Assembly (NCBI GenBank): GCA_021732565.1
Contig: JAKFUT010000147.1
Coordinates: forward strand, 1 to 49,684
Direction of reading: 5' to 3'
DNA: 49,684 bases
Source: Candidatus Obscuribacterales bacterium
GTDB lineage: Bacteria > Cyanobacteriota > Vampirovibrionia > Obscuribacterales > Obscuribacteraceae
The position numbers and the translations under genes are program-made. The notes under the pieces were generated by a model. That model saw only the letters and a program-made list of their open reading frames with translations, was not told where the DNA came from and did no database searches. Each line of letters begins with the position of its first letter. Within the stretch, counting starts at the first letter, position 1. Below are positions 36,159 to 45,745 of this stretch, in pieces.

Positions 36159-39100
36159 ATGTTGCAGATGAATGAAAAAGTTGCCAATTCGGTTACGTTA
36201 GTGTCGCATAAAATAGTCCACAATAGGCGTTCCCCAACACAAGAAATGGTGTCAAAGCGATCGATGTTTGGCAAAGAGCCGTGCGCAAACAGTGAGACGA
36301 TGCCCGCAGGAGGCAAGGAAACAGAATCTCACGGACCGTTTAAGAAGAGTATGGTTTTTCGGTTGCGGTGGTTACTAATCACCCTCCTGTGGATTACAAC
36401 CGTGCCGGTTCTGGCCGCTAATGTAGATCTGATCATCAATAAGGGTCACGACAGCCCAATCAAATCCTTAGCATGGAGCGTTGATGGCAAAATACTTGCA
36501 GTATCCACCAGCGGTGCAGGCTTTGCCCCGAGTGTAAAACTGTGGGACATAGCGACAGCATGCGAGATAAACACCTGGCACACCAGAGACGAAGTTCGCT
36601 CCTTAGCCTTCAGTCCCGATGGTTGGCTCGTTGCGGCCGCAATTAGCGGTCCGCAGGCAAATGAAATTAGAGTTTGGGCGGTGCCAGCTGGACGAGAGGT
36701 GAGGCACATTCCGGTTGACTCCAGCCTGAGTTGCATAGCGTTCAGTCCCGACTCAAAACTACTTGCAACCGGTGGTGGTGGCACAAGTCCGGTAAGGCTG
36801 TGGGATATGAGCACCGCCAGTGAAGCACGCCCTCTTGTTGAAGAACATGAAAAAACATTGGCAAGCGACGAAGCGCTCTCAGTTGTCTTCAGCCCGGATG
36901 GCAAATACCTGGCAGGCACCGGTCAGGCGAGAACAACAATATGGAACGTCGCTGACGGAAAAGTAGTGCGTTCAATCCAGGGGAAAGCTGTTCGCGGAGT
37001 GCGAAACGTTGCATTTAGCACTGATGGAAAACAACTCTTCAAGACACTCTATGATGAAACCATCGTTGTCGACGTGGAAACAGGAAGCGAGGTTACCCGA
37101 TATAAACACAAAGCGCTAGACGCCAGTGCGACATTCTCTCCGGACAATATAGTGGCAGCCGGGTTAGTCGATGGAAAAATTTTGCTCTGGGAAGCCAAAT
37201 CAGGAAAAGTCATCCAGGCTTTGAAAGGATACAGCGATGCTATTCCGACAGAATCGGCATCGCGCCGGGAAGAAGGACTGAGCAGATCAATTGCTTTCGA
37301 CAAAATGGGGAAGAAGATCGCCACCGCGTACGGTAGCACTATTAGAATATGGGAGCCTGCTGCCGGTGAGTCAATGCCTTCAAAGACACTTGGCACCAGT
37401 CAACATGTAAGTTCGCTCGTTTTCAGTCCGAATGGAGAGATTCTTGCTAATGGTGGTCTTGACGGAACGATTGAGCTAAGAGATGTCGCAAATAAATACA
37501 AACCGAGAAAATTAGATGCTCATGATGACTTTATTTATTCGTTGGCTTTCAGCCCTGACTGCAAGAAACTTGCCAGCGCGAGTTTTGACGGCTCGATAAA
37601 GTTATGGGACACCGGCACAGGCGCGAATATTCAAACAATTGCTGCAAAGGCAAGACTGCTGAAGTATAGCCCCGACGGCAATCAGATTGCTGGTCTGCGC
37701 GACGATAGCGAAGTGACGTTGTGGAACTCCGAATCAGGCGAATTAATCGCGTCGATCAAAGCTGACGGTATGATAGTAAAAACTATCGATTTTAGTCCCG
37801 ATTCAACCAACCTCGTTCTTGCCGGATCTGCAACAAAATTCCGCCCGGTAAAAGACGAGAGTAACAAGCCGGCCCGCGAAGAATTCGACGCTAATGACGG
37901 AATGATTCAGCTGTGGCAGCTGAGCGATAGAACCAAGATCCGAACTATAAGGACCCGAAGAGAAGCCGTTCGCTCCGTTTGCTACGCTCCAGATGCAAGC
38001 AGTTTCTACTGTCTGGGAAGCGACGGTTCCTTGCTTTGCTTTGATACTCTTAACTGGCTAGATCACCCGATTCTTGCAACCGAAGCAGAATCAATTGCAC
38101 GTGCGAACAAGTCACTCTTGATTCAGGACGGTCCGGAACTGGCCGTCTGGGACCACAAGAAAATCAGGCTGTACGATGCCGCCTCAGGAAAAGAAGATAG
38201 AGTTCTGGTTTACAAAACCGCTGTGTCCGACGCGCTGCGAAGTGAGCAAGGTGCCGAATCCAACTTGTTGACTCAGTTTAGCGCGGATGGCCGCTCTCTG
38301 GCGACTTCATGGAACGACACGGTGAAGATTTACGACATTGACAAATCTCGAGAAACTCAAACACTGTCATGTCACAGCACTCCCATTCTCTCCCTCTCTT
38401 TGTCTGCAACAGGCAGGGCACTGGCATTTGCTGACAAAACAGGCCGGTTAAATCTCTGGGATCTGGCAAATGGCACAGCCATTCCTCCAGTTGGAGGCTC
38501 TATGGAGGAGATCGCGTGCGTCTTGCTTGCCGATAACGGGGCTCTGGTTGCAGTAGGATGCGCGGACGGCTCTATCAAAATTCGAAATTTTAGCAGCGGG
38601 CGTGAACTCATTACACTAACGGGACACAGCGGCGCAATTTGCGCCCTTTCATTCAGCCCGGATTCGAAGACACTGATGAGTGCCGGGTACGACAATATCG
38701 TCAGGACGTGGGAAATCGCTACGGGGAAGGAATTGCAAGCAAAACCGGCAGTATCGGACAAACATCTGTTCGCATTCAGCCATGATACCAACAGGCTTGC
38801 TATCGTCGACAAAGTTGATAGAATCGTGGTTCGAGATCGAGCCAGCGATAAGCAACTGTGCACAATTCCGCTTCGTGACGAGTACATCAAATCGATCGTC
38901 TTCAGCCCCAACGGAGAGCTGCTTGCAAGCTGCACTTCCAATTCCGAGAAAGGTGATGCTGAAACTCCAGCAGAAATAACCTATTGCGTAAAGACGTGGA
39001 ACGCTACCAGCGGAGAAGAGACCCACAATTTTTCATTCCCTTCTGAGCCTACAGCGCTGGCAATCGATGCAAACTGCCAAACGCTCTTCGCAGGGCTGAA

Positions 39101-41033
39101 AAACGGGTTAATCGAAAAACGAGATCTTTCCAGCGATAAAGTTACGCAGCTACGCGGGCACAACGCTGCGGTTAATTCCATCGCCGTCAGTCCTGATGGC
39201 AAATTCATTATTAGTGGCAGTGCCGATGCCACTGTGAAATTCTGGTCCACGGATTCAAAGGAATTGGCTACTCTGGTTCCGCTCAATTCATCGGACTGGG
39301 CCGTTGTCACCAGAGATGGTGCATTTGATGCCTCCAGCCGTGGAGCGGAACTAATGCATTTTCGCCTTGGCAAAGATATTGTTGATCTTGCTCAGCTAGA
39401 GCATGGTTATTATGAGCCAGGCCTGGTTGCAAAATTGTTGGGGTTTAATGGTGAGCCCATATCTCGCCGCAGCCTTGGTTTAGCAGATGCCTCTCCTTGT
39501 CCCGAAGTTACTTGCGAGCCCCCCGGAAAAGATGACGCAATTTTGATAATGAAAGTAAAGGACCGCGGCGGCGGCATCGGAAGAGTAGAAGTGAAACTCA
39601 ATGGCAGATTGCTAGACTCTGAACTGGTTCCCCGTGGATCAAATCCTAACGCCCCTGAAGAACTGATCGTTGTAGACCTCTCCAGACAGCCCAGAATAGA
39701 GGGCGGGCAGAATGTCATTTCGATTCGAGCATTTGAGAAGAATAATCTGCTGGTTAGCCGCACCTGTTCTGTCAACTGGACGCCGACAGGCGGACGGGAT
39801 GAAAAGGCACCAGAGCTATATGCCATCGTACTCGGTATCACGCCCCCGGCACAGGACTTGAACCACAACACAGCGGCAAATGATGCGCAGGACATTGGTA
39901 AGTCCATAATGCTGGGAGGGAGCCGGCTATTCGGCGCCGACAAGGTTCATCTTACGGTGCTCTGCGGGCAAGAAAAGAATGTTGCCGGCGAGACTCGAAA
40001 AGCTATCGAAAGTTTTTTTGCTTCGGCTCGAAATTCAAAACCGAACGACATACTAGTGGTTTATCTGGCGGCTCGTAGCGTAATACCGGAGCAACCGAAA
40101 GACCGAGTCTGTTATCTAATTGATGATATACCGGCTGGCGATGACTCAGAACCAGGACTACCGGAATCGAGCACAATTACAGTAGACGAGCTGGCGCTGT
40201 GGAGTCGCAATGTACCAGCTTTGAAGCAAGTTATTGTGCTGGATACAGCGGAGGGTAGTGCAGATGTTCCGGGCATGGCACGTTCGGCATCCGCAAGAAC
40301 AACTCGAATTCGTGCCATCAACACTCTGGCAGATATATCAGGTGCGCGCATATTGATGCGCACTGCCGCAAATACCCCGAACGCTGAATCTCGCCGATAC
40401 GGTCAAGGGTTATTCACATATGCCTTTCTGAAAGGAATGCGCGGTGATAAGCCCGGAGAAGAGCAGGATGTGGATGTTGAAAAATTATTCGACTTCGTAG
40501 AAGAGGAAGTTAGCCGATTGGCGCACTCCTCCGGTGAGACTCACCGACCTCTAAACACAGCTGCTCGGCCAGGGTTTCAAATTGGACGGTTAACCAGCGA
40601 GGACAAAGCAGCTATTCCTGCCGGAAGATGCCCCGTAGTTCTGAAAGAACTCCGCCTGGCGAGCAGTCACAATGACCCGCTGAATCTGTCGGACTCTTTG
40701 AAAAAGCGATTAGACACCAATGCAGCGTCTCCTGACGCCCCCTTTCAGGGTATGATTCAACTTGATGGCACTGGTAACGCCGACACCGCAAAGGCAGCCA
40801 TAACCGCCGTGGGAGGCTACACCATAAGTGGTGATCTTGTAACAGTATCCATAACCTTGGCTCTGGGCACTCAGAAATTGCAGCTACCGGAATTGACCGG
40901 TTCCCGATTACAGATAGATCGTCTCACCGATGAAATCATCGCAGCGATCAATAGAGGCTCCGGGCAAATAACAGAACAAGAAGCCAGTGTTCCGCCAGTG
41001 CACATCGAACACACGGCTGAATCAAATCGATAG
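36159..41033 (+). CDS. Giant WD40-repeat protein with inactive caspase-like (C14) domain
   Basis: 1,624 residues from the ATG at 36159; an ATG at 36351 would begin MVFRLRWLLITLLW and give a clean signal peptide ending VPVLAA, so either an N-anchored or a secreted form is possible. From about residue 95 to 1050 I count about 21 WD40 repeats ('AFSPDGK' and 'LWD' motifs), enough for three seven-bladed propellers. About 1215-1480 is a caspase-like domain ('YAIVLGI', then 'FTYAFLKGMRGD'). The His loop reads YLAARSV instead of YFSGHG, and the Cys loop LDTAEGS instead of LDxCxSG, so it should be proteolytically dead. The last 120 residues resemble FlgO/TolB-type periplasmic domains. Confidence 0.88.
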   Translation: MLQMNEKVANSVTLVSHKIVHNRRSPTQEMVSKRSMFGKEPCANSETMPAGGKETESHGPFKKSMVFRLRWLLITLLWITTVPVLAANVDLIINKGHDSPIKSLAWSVDGKILAVSTSGAGFAPSVKLWDIATACEINTWHTRDEVRSLAFSPDGWLVAAAISGPQANEIRVWAVPAGREVRHIPVDSSLSCIAFSPDSKLLATGGGGTSPVRLWDMSTASEARPLVEEHEKTLASDEALSVVFSPDGKYLAGTGQARTTIWNVADGKVVRSIQGKAVRGVRNVAFSTDGKQLFKTLYDETIVVDVETGSEVTRYKHKALDASATFSPDNIVAAGLVDGKILLWEAKSGKVIQALKGYSDAIPTESASRREEGLSRSIAFDKMGKKIATAYGSTIRIWEPAAGESMPSKTLGTSQHVSSLVFSPNGEILANGGLDGTIELRDVANKYKPRKLDAHDDFIYSLAFSPDCKKLASASFDGSIKLWDTGTGANIQTIAAKARLLKYSPDGNQIAGLRDDSEVTLWNSESGELIASIKADGMIVKTIDFSPDSTNLVLAGSATKFRPVKDESNKPAREEFDANDGMIQLWQLSDRTKIRTIRTRREAVRSVCYAPDASSFYCLGSDGSLLCFDTLNWLDHPILATEAESIARANKSLLIQDGPELAVWDHKKIRLYDAASGKEDRVLVYKTAVSDALRSEQGAESNLLTQFSADGRSLATSWNDTVKIYDIDKSRETQTLSCHSTPILSLSLSATGRALAFADKTGRLNLWDLANGTAIPPVGGSMEEIACVLLADNGALVAVGCADGSIKIRNFSSGRELITLTGHSGAICALSFSPDSKTLMSAGYDNIVRTWEIATGKELQAKPAVSDKHLFAFSHDTNRLAIVDKVDRIVVRDRASDKQLCTIPLRDEYIKSIVFSPNGELLASCTSNSEKGDAETPAEITYCVKTWNATSGEETHNFSFPSEPTALAIDANCQTLFAGLKNGLIEKRDLSSDKVTQLRGHNAAVNSIAVSPDGKFIISGSADATVKFWSTDSKELATLVPLNSSDWAVVTRDGAFDASSRGAELMHFRLGKDIVDLAQLEHGYYEPGLVAKLLGFNGEPISRRSLGLADASPCPEVTCEPPGKDDAILIMKVKDRGGGIGRVEVKLNGRLLDSELVPRGSNPNAPEELIVVDLSRQPRIEGGQNVISIRAFEKNNLLVSRTCSVNWTPTGGRDEKAPELYAIVLGITPPAQDLNHNTAANDAQDIGKSIMLGGSRLFGADKVHLTVLCGQEKNVAGETRKAIESFFASARNSKPNDILVVYLAARSVIPEQPKDRVCYLIDDIPAGDDSEPGLPESSTITVDELALWSRNVPALKQVIVLDTAEGSADVPGMARSASARTTRIRAINTLADISGARILMRTAANTPNAESRRYGQGLFTYAFLKGMRGDKPGEEQDVDVEKLFDFVEEEVSRLAHSSGETHRPLNTAARPGFQIGRLTSEDKAAIPAGRCPVVLKELRLASSHNDPLNLSDSLKKRLDTNAASPDAPFQGMIQLDGTGNADTAKAAITAVGGYTISGDLVTVSITLALGTQKLQLPELTGSRLQIDRLTDEIIAAINRGSGQITEQEASVPPVHIEHTAESNR

Positions 41034-41193
41034 AGTCGCAACACTTGGATAGAAGTGCCACTTGTTCTATATTTTGTTTGATCGGTATGTTGTTTCACGG
41101 ACGATCTTCCCGCATAGCTGCTCTGATATACTACAGCCGTCATTATCCGCGAGCAAGCAGATTTACTGTGCTCGATTTTTTTCGCAATTCCGA

Positions 41194-42093
41194 ATGATAA
41201 AGCAAAAACTTAAGCCGCACCTGATCTCACTGAGCGCAATTTCATTGGTGTTAGTTACGCTGACCGGGTGTACTGCGGCTAATAATCAGTTTCGTGAATC
41301 GGTCATGCAGAGAATCATCAGGAGCGGAAAAATTCGTTGCAGTTACCTGGTTTATTCATCATATTTTCGAAAGGATCCTAATACAGGCAAGCTAAGCGGT
41401 ATTTTCCATGACCTCATGGAAGAGATAGGAAAGAATGCTGATTTGCAAGTAGAGTGGGTGGAGGAAGTCGGTTATGAAGGCATCTTTCCCGGGTTGCAGT
41501 CGGGTAGATCTGATGTATTTGCAGGTGGCTTGTGGGCCAATGCATCGCGCGCAAAAGCAGCAGCCTTCAGCGAACCCGTGTTCTACAGTGCGATTACGCC
41601 TTGGGTACGCCCCGAAGACAAAAGTTTTGACGCCGACCTGAATGCGGTTAATTCTCCCAGTTACAAGATTGCAACCATAGATGGTGCTATGGAAGATATC
41701 ATTGCTAAAACTGATTTTCCCAAAGCCAAGCGTGTATCTTTGCCGGAATTGAGTCCGTTTTCTCAAAATCTGTTGAATGTAGTAACAGGCAAAGCTGATA
41801 TTACCTTCGCGGAACCCATGGTTGTATCCGAGTTTCTGAGCAACAACCCTGGCAGCTTGAGGCAGATTCACGCCGAGAAGCCAATTCGTATATTTGGAAA
41901 TTGCCTTGCCACCAAATCTAGTGAGATCGAATTGAAGGACTTTCTTGATGTTGCCGTAATGGAAATTGTCAATGACGGCCGCGCCGAGAAGATATTGCAA
42001 CAATACCAACCCAATCAAACAACGTTCTACAGACTTGCCCAACCCTATCGAGTTACCTCCGGTCTCCAATCAGTCCAAACTGAAGGGAAATGA
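41194..42093 (+). CDS. Extracellular solute-binding lipoprotein (family 3)
   Basis: 299 residues from the ATG at 41194; the frame is open back to 41062 without a better start. Lipobox LTGC with Cys26, so the mature protein is a lipoprotein. The body follows the family 3 periplasmic binding fold: 'GKLSGIFHDLMEEIGKNADLQVEWVEE' type start, 'FPGLQSGRSDVFAGGLW', 'FSEPVFYSAITPWV', 'LLNVVTGKADITFAEP'. Such proteins deliver amino acids or similar solutes to ABC importers, or serve as sensors. No permease or ATPase gene is nearby, so it works with a transporter encoded elsewhere or as an orphan receptor. Confidence 0.85.
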   Translation: MIKQKLKPHLISLSAISLVLVTLTGCTAANNQFRESVMQRIIRSGKIRCSYLVYSSYFRKDPNTGKLSGIFHDLMEEIGKNADLQVEWVEEVGYEGIFPGLQSGRSDVFAGGLWANASRAKAAAFSEPVFYSAITPWVRPEDKSFDADLNAVNSPSYKIATIDGAMEDIIAKTDFPKAKRVSLPELSPFSQNLLNVVTGKADITFAEPMVVSEFLSNNPGSLRQIHAEKPIRIFGNCLATKSSEIELKDFLDVAVMEIVNDGRAEKILQQYQPNQTTFYRLAQPYRVTSGLQSVQTEGK

Positions 42094-42231
42094 CGTCACC
42101 ATTCAAGGTAGCAAATGAAATTTTGGGTTTTAGACTTAGCGATGAGTATGCAAAGGATGATCAGCATGAGTCCTAACAGGACAACCGGCCAAGCAGCAAG
42201 AGCACCGTTCGTGAACCCGCTGTCAGTCGAG

Positions 42232-44013
42232 CTAAGAGTCTTCCTTCAGATAAGCCAGCATGACACTCTCTTGCGTTCTCAACATGTTGTGGTGAGCCAA
42301 TGTCATCGATTGGACGAACGAACTCAGTATCATACCTTGCCCGTTCGATTCCGGACCCTGCTCACTCAAGTCGCAGCGAAGAGCTGGCACCTTGAGCGGG
42401 GACGATCGCCTGCTTCTTAGCTGCACTCCCTTGAGAGCTCGTGCGCTCAAATAGGGAAACTTAAGGGACAAACGAACAGATGGTCTGCGACCGGCGCTTG
42501 AAATTACCACCGGCTTCAGCTTCTCCGGCGCTGCATTGGAAGAAGGCACATATTCCTCAAGAACAACGTGCGCATTGACGCCACCGAAACCAAAAGCGCT
42601 AACAGCCGCCCTGCGCGGACTAGAACGTTCCTCAGAATTGTTTGACTGCCACGGCTTCGCCTTGCTAATTATGTAGCACGGAGAATCTTTCCAATTGACT
42701 CGGGAATTCGCTTTTGACACATTTAAAGTAGGCGGTAAGATCTTATGATGAAGGGCCAGGGCAGTCTTGATCAGCCCTGCAACACCGCTGGCAGCCTGTG
42801 TGTGACCAATCATCGACTTCACTGACCCAATGGCACACCAGGGTTCTTGCACACCGGGCTGCGTCTGCGACTCATCCGTTGTGTCCTCAGAAAAAACGTT
42901 GTGAACAGCCTTCATCTCGGCTATATCCCCGGCGCCGGTCGCCGTTCCGTGAGCCTCAAGAAGTTCAACGGTTCGAGGCGAAACTCCTGCCATCTCATAT
43001 GCGCGATGCATCGCCAGCATCTCACCTTCTACGCTGGGAGACAACAATCCGCCGGTTCTACCATCACTGGATGTACCAACGCCGCGAATGATTGCGTAAA
43101 TTCTGTTTCCATGCTGTTCCGCATCGGCCAGTCTCTTCAGTACCAGCATCCCGACACCCTCGCCCAGCAGCGTGCCATCCGCAGCGTCATCGAAAGGGCG
43201 GATAATTCCAGACTGCGACAAAGCACCGACGCCACAAAACATTTGAGAGAATCCCGCGCTGGAGCTGACATGAACACCACCGGCGATGGCGAGATCAGAC
43301 TGTCTGGAAATCAGGCTTTGCATTGCAGTCTCAACAGCAATCAGAGATGATGCGCACGCAGCATCGAGCACCAGATTACGCCCGCGGAATCCGAGTTTGC
43401 AGGCCACTCGCCCGGCCATTACGTTGGGCATGACAGCAGGAATTGTATCGGCATTGCAAGGCTGCAGTCCTTCTTTCAAAAGGGCGGCAATTCTTTCGAG
43501 TTCTTCAATTTCCAAATCGGGCGATACCGACTTGATAATTTCGATCACCTGATCGACAGTTTGTCCATGCTGAATAAGGTTGAGCGAGCCGACGCCCGGA
43601 GCCATCGTTCGCCCGATTATCACCTCAGCGCGTTCGCCATCGAAGGTTTTGTGATGATACCCGGCGTCTGCCAGCGCTTCCGCAGCGACCCTCAGCACCA
43701 AAAATTGATCCGGATCCGCCCCCCGGACACTGCTTGGCATAATGCCGAATTCCAGCGGATCAAAATCCGCATATTCAGTGATAAACCCGCCGCGGGTACA
43801 ATAGATGTTTCCGAAGGTTGACTTCGGTTTGTTTCGAAAGTAATTCGCATTCCACTCCTCTTCTCCCGGCTCGCGGGTGGAATCGATACCGTTTACAATA
43901 TTTTCCCAAAATTGGGGAGCGGAGGGAGCTCCCGGAAATATGCACGACATGCCGACGATTGCAATCGCCGTGGCACTTTGAGCGAGGGCGGAATTACAGT
44001 CAGATTCATTCAT
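42232..44013 (-). CDS. Beta-ketoacyl synthase of PUFA/polyketide-synthase type
   Basis: 593 residues. The condensing-enzyme triad is complete: C220 (DAACASS), H355 (EAHGTAT) and H404 (IGHTQ). 'AIVGMSCIFPGA' starts the domain and 'FGFGGVNAHVVLEE' ends it. It joins acyl and malonyl units on an ACP. After residue 490 comes a basic linker and then a helix with 'MLRTQESVMLAYL' (577-589), which matches a segment in the ACP gene product and is likely a docking element. No acyltransferase, ketoreductase or dehydratase domain is present here. The start overlaps the stop of the ACP gene (ATGA), so the two are translated together. Confidence 0.93.
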   Translation of the reverse strand: MNESDCNSALAQSATAIAIVGMSCIFPGAPSAPQFWENIVNGIDSTREPGEEEWNANYFRNKPKSTFGNIYCTRGGFITEYADFDPLEFGIMPSSVRGADPDQFLVLRVAAEALADAGYHHKTFDGERAEVIIGRTMAPGVGSLNLIQHGQTVDQVIEIIKSVSPDLEIEELERIAALLKEGLQPCNADTIPAVMPNVMAGRVACKLGFRGRNLVLDAACASSLIAVETAMQSLISRQSDLAIAGGVHVSSSAGFSQMFCGVGALSQSGIIRPFDDAADGTLLGEGVGMLVLKRLADAEQHGNRIYAIIRGVGTSSDGRTGGLLSPSVEGEMLAMHRAYEMAGVSPRTVELLEAHGTATGAGDIAEMKAVHNVFSEDTTDESQTQPGVQEPWCAIGSVKSMIGHTQAASGVAGLIKTALALHHKILPPTLNVSKANSRVNWKDSPCYIISKAKPWQSNNSEERSSPRRAAVSAFGFGGVNAHVVLEEYVPSSNAAPEKLKPVVISSAGRRPSVRLSLKFPYLSARALKGVQLRSRRSSPLKVPALRCDLSEQGPESNGQGMILSSFVQSMTLAHHNMLRTQESVMLAYLKEDS

Positions 44014-45026
44014 TGAACTGACTCATACGCAACGGAAAAAGCCGCGGTAGACTCGACAGCGGATGTTGTACTACTGAGATCGCAACGAATCCAATCCATG
44101 ATGCCTTGAAGCGACTTGACGCTTGCCAGTTGCTCGATCCCTCCCTCCAGAGACTTTTGTCTGCTCTCGGGCAACACCTTGCGAAAGCTGTTGAGTATCT
44201 CCACTCGTTTGATGGAATCGATACCCAGGTCTGCTTCCAGATCTAGCTCTGGTTCAAGCATTTCCGGTGGATAGCCGGTGCGCTCGCTAACGATTTCAAT
44301 TAGTGAAGCTATAAGTTGTTCGGAGTCTATGTCAACGGCAGCAACCGATTTCGGTTCAAGTACTCTTGGAGTCAATGCGCTGACCTCATGCTGCACTGGC
44401 TGCAAGTTAGATGTGCCCATACTGGAGTTCGAAATGAATCCAGGATCAGCATTGATGAGCGTGCCCGGTGGGGCTCCTGCCGGATAGTCTGCGGTTGATT
44501 GTCTCGTAGAGCGAGGAATCGAGCCGAGTGACGATGTCGCATGTGCTCCCGTTGAAGTCCCCGAATTCCGCAAAGGTGGAGCTGATGCAGATTGCGATGG
44601 CGAGCCTTCCGCCGGGGCAGATCGCGAATTTGTTAACGAAGACACAAGCTGCGATGGAACTGCCGGCGACGATTGCGTTTGCAGCTCAGCGGCGGAGAGC
44701 CGATGGGGTTGAGAATACGAGTGCCCGTTACCGGGCTCGGAATTCGGCACAAGCCGAATGATATCGTCATCTTGATGGTCACCGTATGAGTCGGTTCCCC
44801 TCAGATACGCCAGCATCACATTCTGCTGGGTTTCAAGGAACTGTCGACTCATCTCCAGGGAGGTTCGTTGGAACTCAAGCATGACCAGTGCTCTGGCCGA
44901 GACTGTGCCAGCGGTATTCGATTGGGGGTTTGAAACCCTTGTGTGGAACCGGGAAGCGATTGGGGCTGGTGTGCTGACCGCTCCGTCGCCGTTTGCGGGT
45001 GTCTTGGTCTTTGTCGTAAACGTCAT
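44010..45026 (-). CDS. Acyl carrier protein with N-terminal docking helix and long linker
   Basis: 338 residues. A C-terminal ACP domain at about 235-315 carries the phosphopantetheine site DLGIDSIKR (Ser271), of the type found in PUFA synthases and related PKSs. Residues about 50-77 form a helix with 'FLETQQNVMLAYL', the same motif as at the end of the KS. Between them lie about 150 residues of low-complexity Ser/Pro/Thr-rich linker. The start has AAGAAGG upstream. First gene of a two-gene operon with the ketosynthase, divergent from the XRE regulator, which could control it. The other enzymes of the pathway must come from elsewhere in the genome. Confidence 0.9.
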   Translation of the reverse strand: MTFTTKTKTPANGDGAVSTPAPIASRFHTRVSNPQSNTAGTVSARALVMLEFQRTSLEMSRQFLETQQNVMLAYLRGTDSYGDHQDDDIIRLVPNSEPGNGHSYSQPHRLSAAELQTQSSPAVPSQLVSSLTNSRSAPAEGSPSQSASAPPLRNSGTSTGAHATSSLGSIPRSTRQSTADYPAGAPPGTLINADPGFISNSSMGTSNLQPVQHEVSALTPRVLEPKSVAAVDIDSEQLIASLIEIVSERTGYPPEMLEPELDLEADLGIDSIKRVEILNSFRKVLPESRQKSLEGGIEQLASVKSLQGIMDWIRCDLSSTTSAVESTAAFSVAYESVQ

Positions 45027-45745
45027 GCTGGTGGTGCCTTCTTCTGGAGACCAGAATCTTAGAGCGATTAAATGTCAAAGTATGGCGCAATCAGCAGATC
45101 TTGCCATTTAACAGATCTTATGAAGGCTCTCCGTGCGATGGCGTTCGCTCTTTATCCTGTCGGTGTGCGGTCTTGCGATGCCGCCATGAGGCTATTCCTG
45201 CTGAAAGAAAATTTCATGGTAACCATTAGCGATCAAAAGTGATCATCAAAGATATACGCAAGGCCCATGAAACTGTCAGCAAACTTGCAAGCTTACAGTG
45301 AACTTTCTGTTTCTTATAAATCGGTGGTCGTATTGGGAGAAGCGCGGCAGGTTCAGGATCGCTAATGACTGAAAACCATAACCTATACGACTGCACTGGA
45401 TACACGGCCGCACTGGTTGAGAGTAAACCGCCTATCAAACTATGCGACATATGTATATATTCCCTATAGTAACCAATCCCGAAGATCCCTGAAATCGGAA
45501 GAACAGAAAGATCGTCTCTGCACAAGAACATCCGTATGGCTTGCTGCTCAGTCCTCAGCGACGACGAGACATGGCTGGCGACGATGGTATATAGGCAGTG
45601 CCGGCAACTGTGCTTCCACTTACAAGACTGATGGAAGCTTCACATTTTCCTTGCTGTTGCGCACCAATGATGCAGGCGTGTTCACTGAGCCCGCAAGAGA
45701 TGAGATAAGCTTACAGCGGGTATTTTGCAGTCGGGAAGCAAAGTG
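45027..45745. other. Long divergent intergenic region
   Basis: 719 bp between the ACP-KS operon and the XRE regulator. It holds an AT-rich stretch (45436-45475) and two dyads listed separately. TTGACA in minus sense near 45079 (45076-45081 region) might be a -35 for the ACP operon, but no matching -10 was found. A 101-residue minus frame at 45226-45531 has weak coding character and no ribosome site. Confidence 0.4.
45216..45244. promoter_or_regulatory. Two adjacent dyads, possible operator
   Basis: ATGGT-A-ACCAT (45216-45226) and GATCA-AAAG-TGATC (45231-45244) lie next to each other between the divergent ACP-KS operon and the XRE regulator gene. Helix-turn-helix dimers bind such dyads. The assignment is positional only. 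Confidence 0.25.

Noticed and set aside
42798..43350. Plus frames opposite the ketosynthase gene
   Set aside because: Antisense to a gene with intact catalytic residues; no features of their own.
45226..45531. 101-residue minus frame in the regulator-ACP gap
   Set aside because: Weak coding character and no start signal; the dyad at 45231 overlaps its end.
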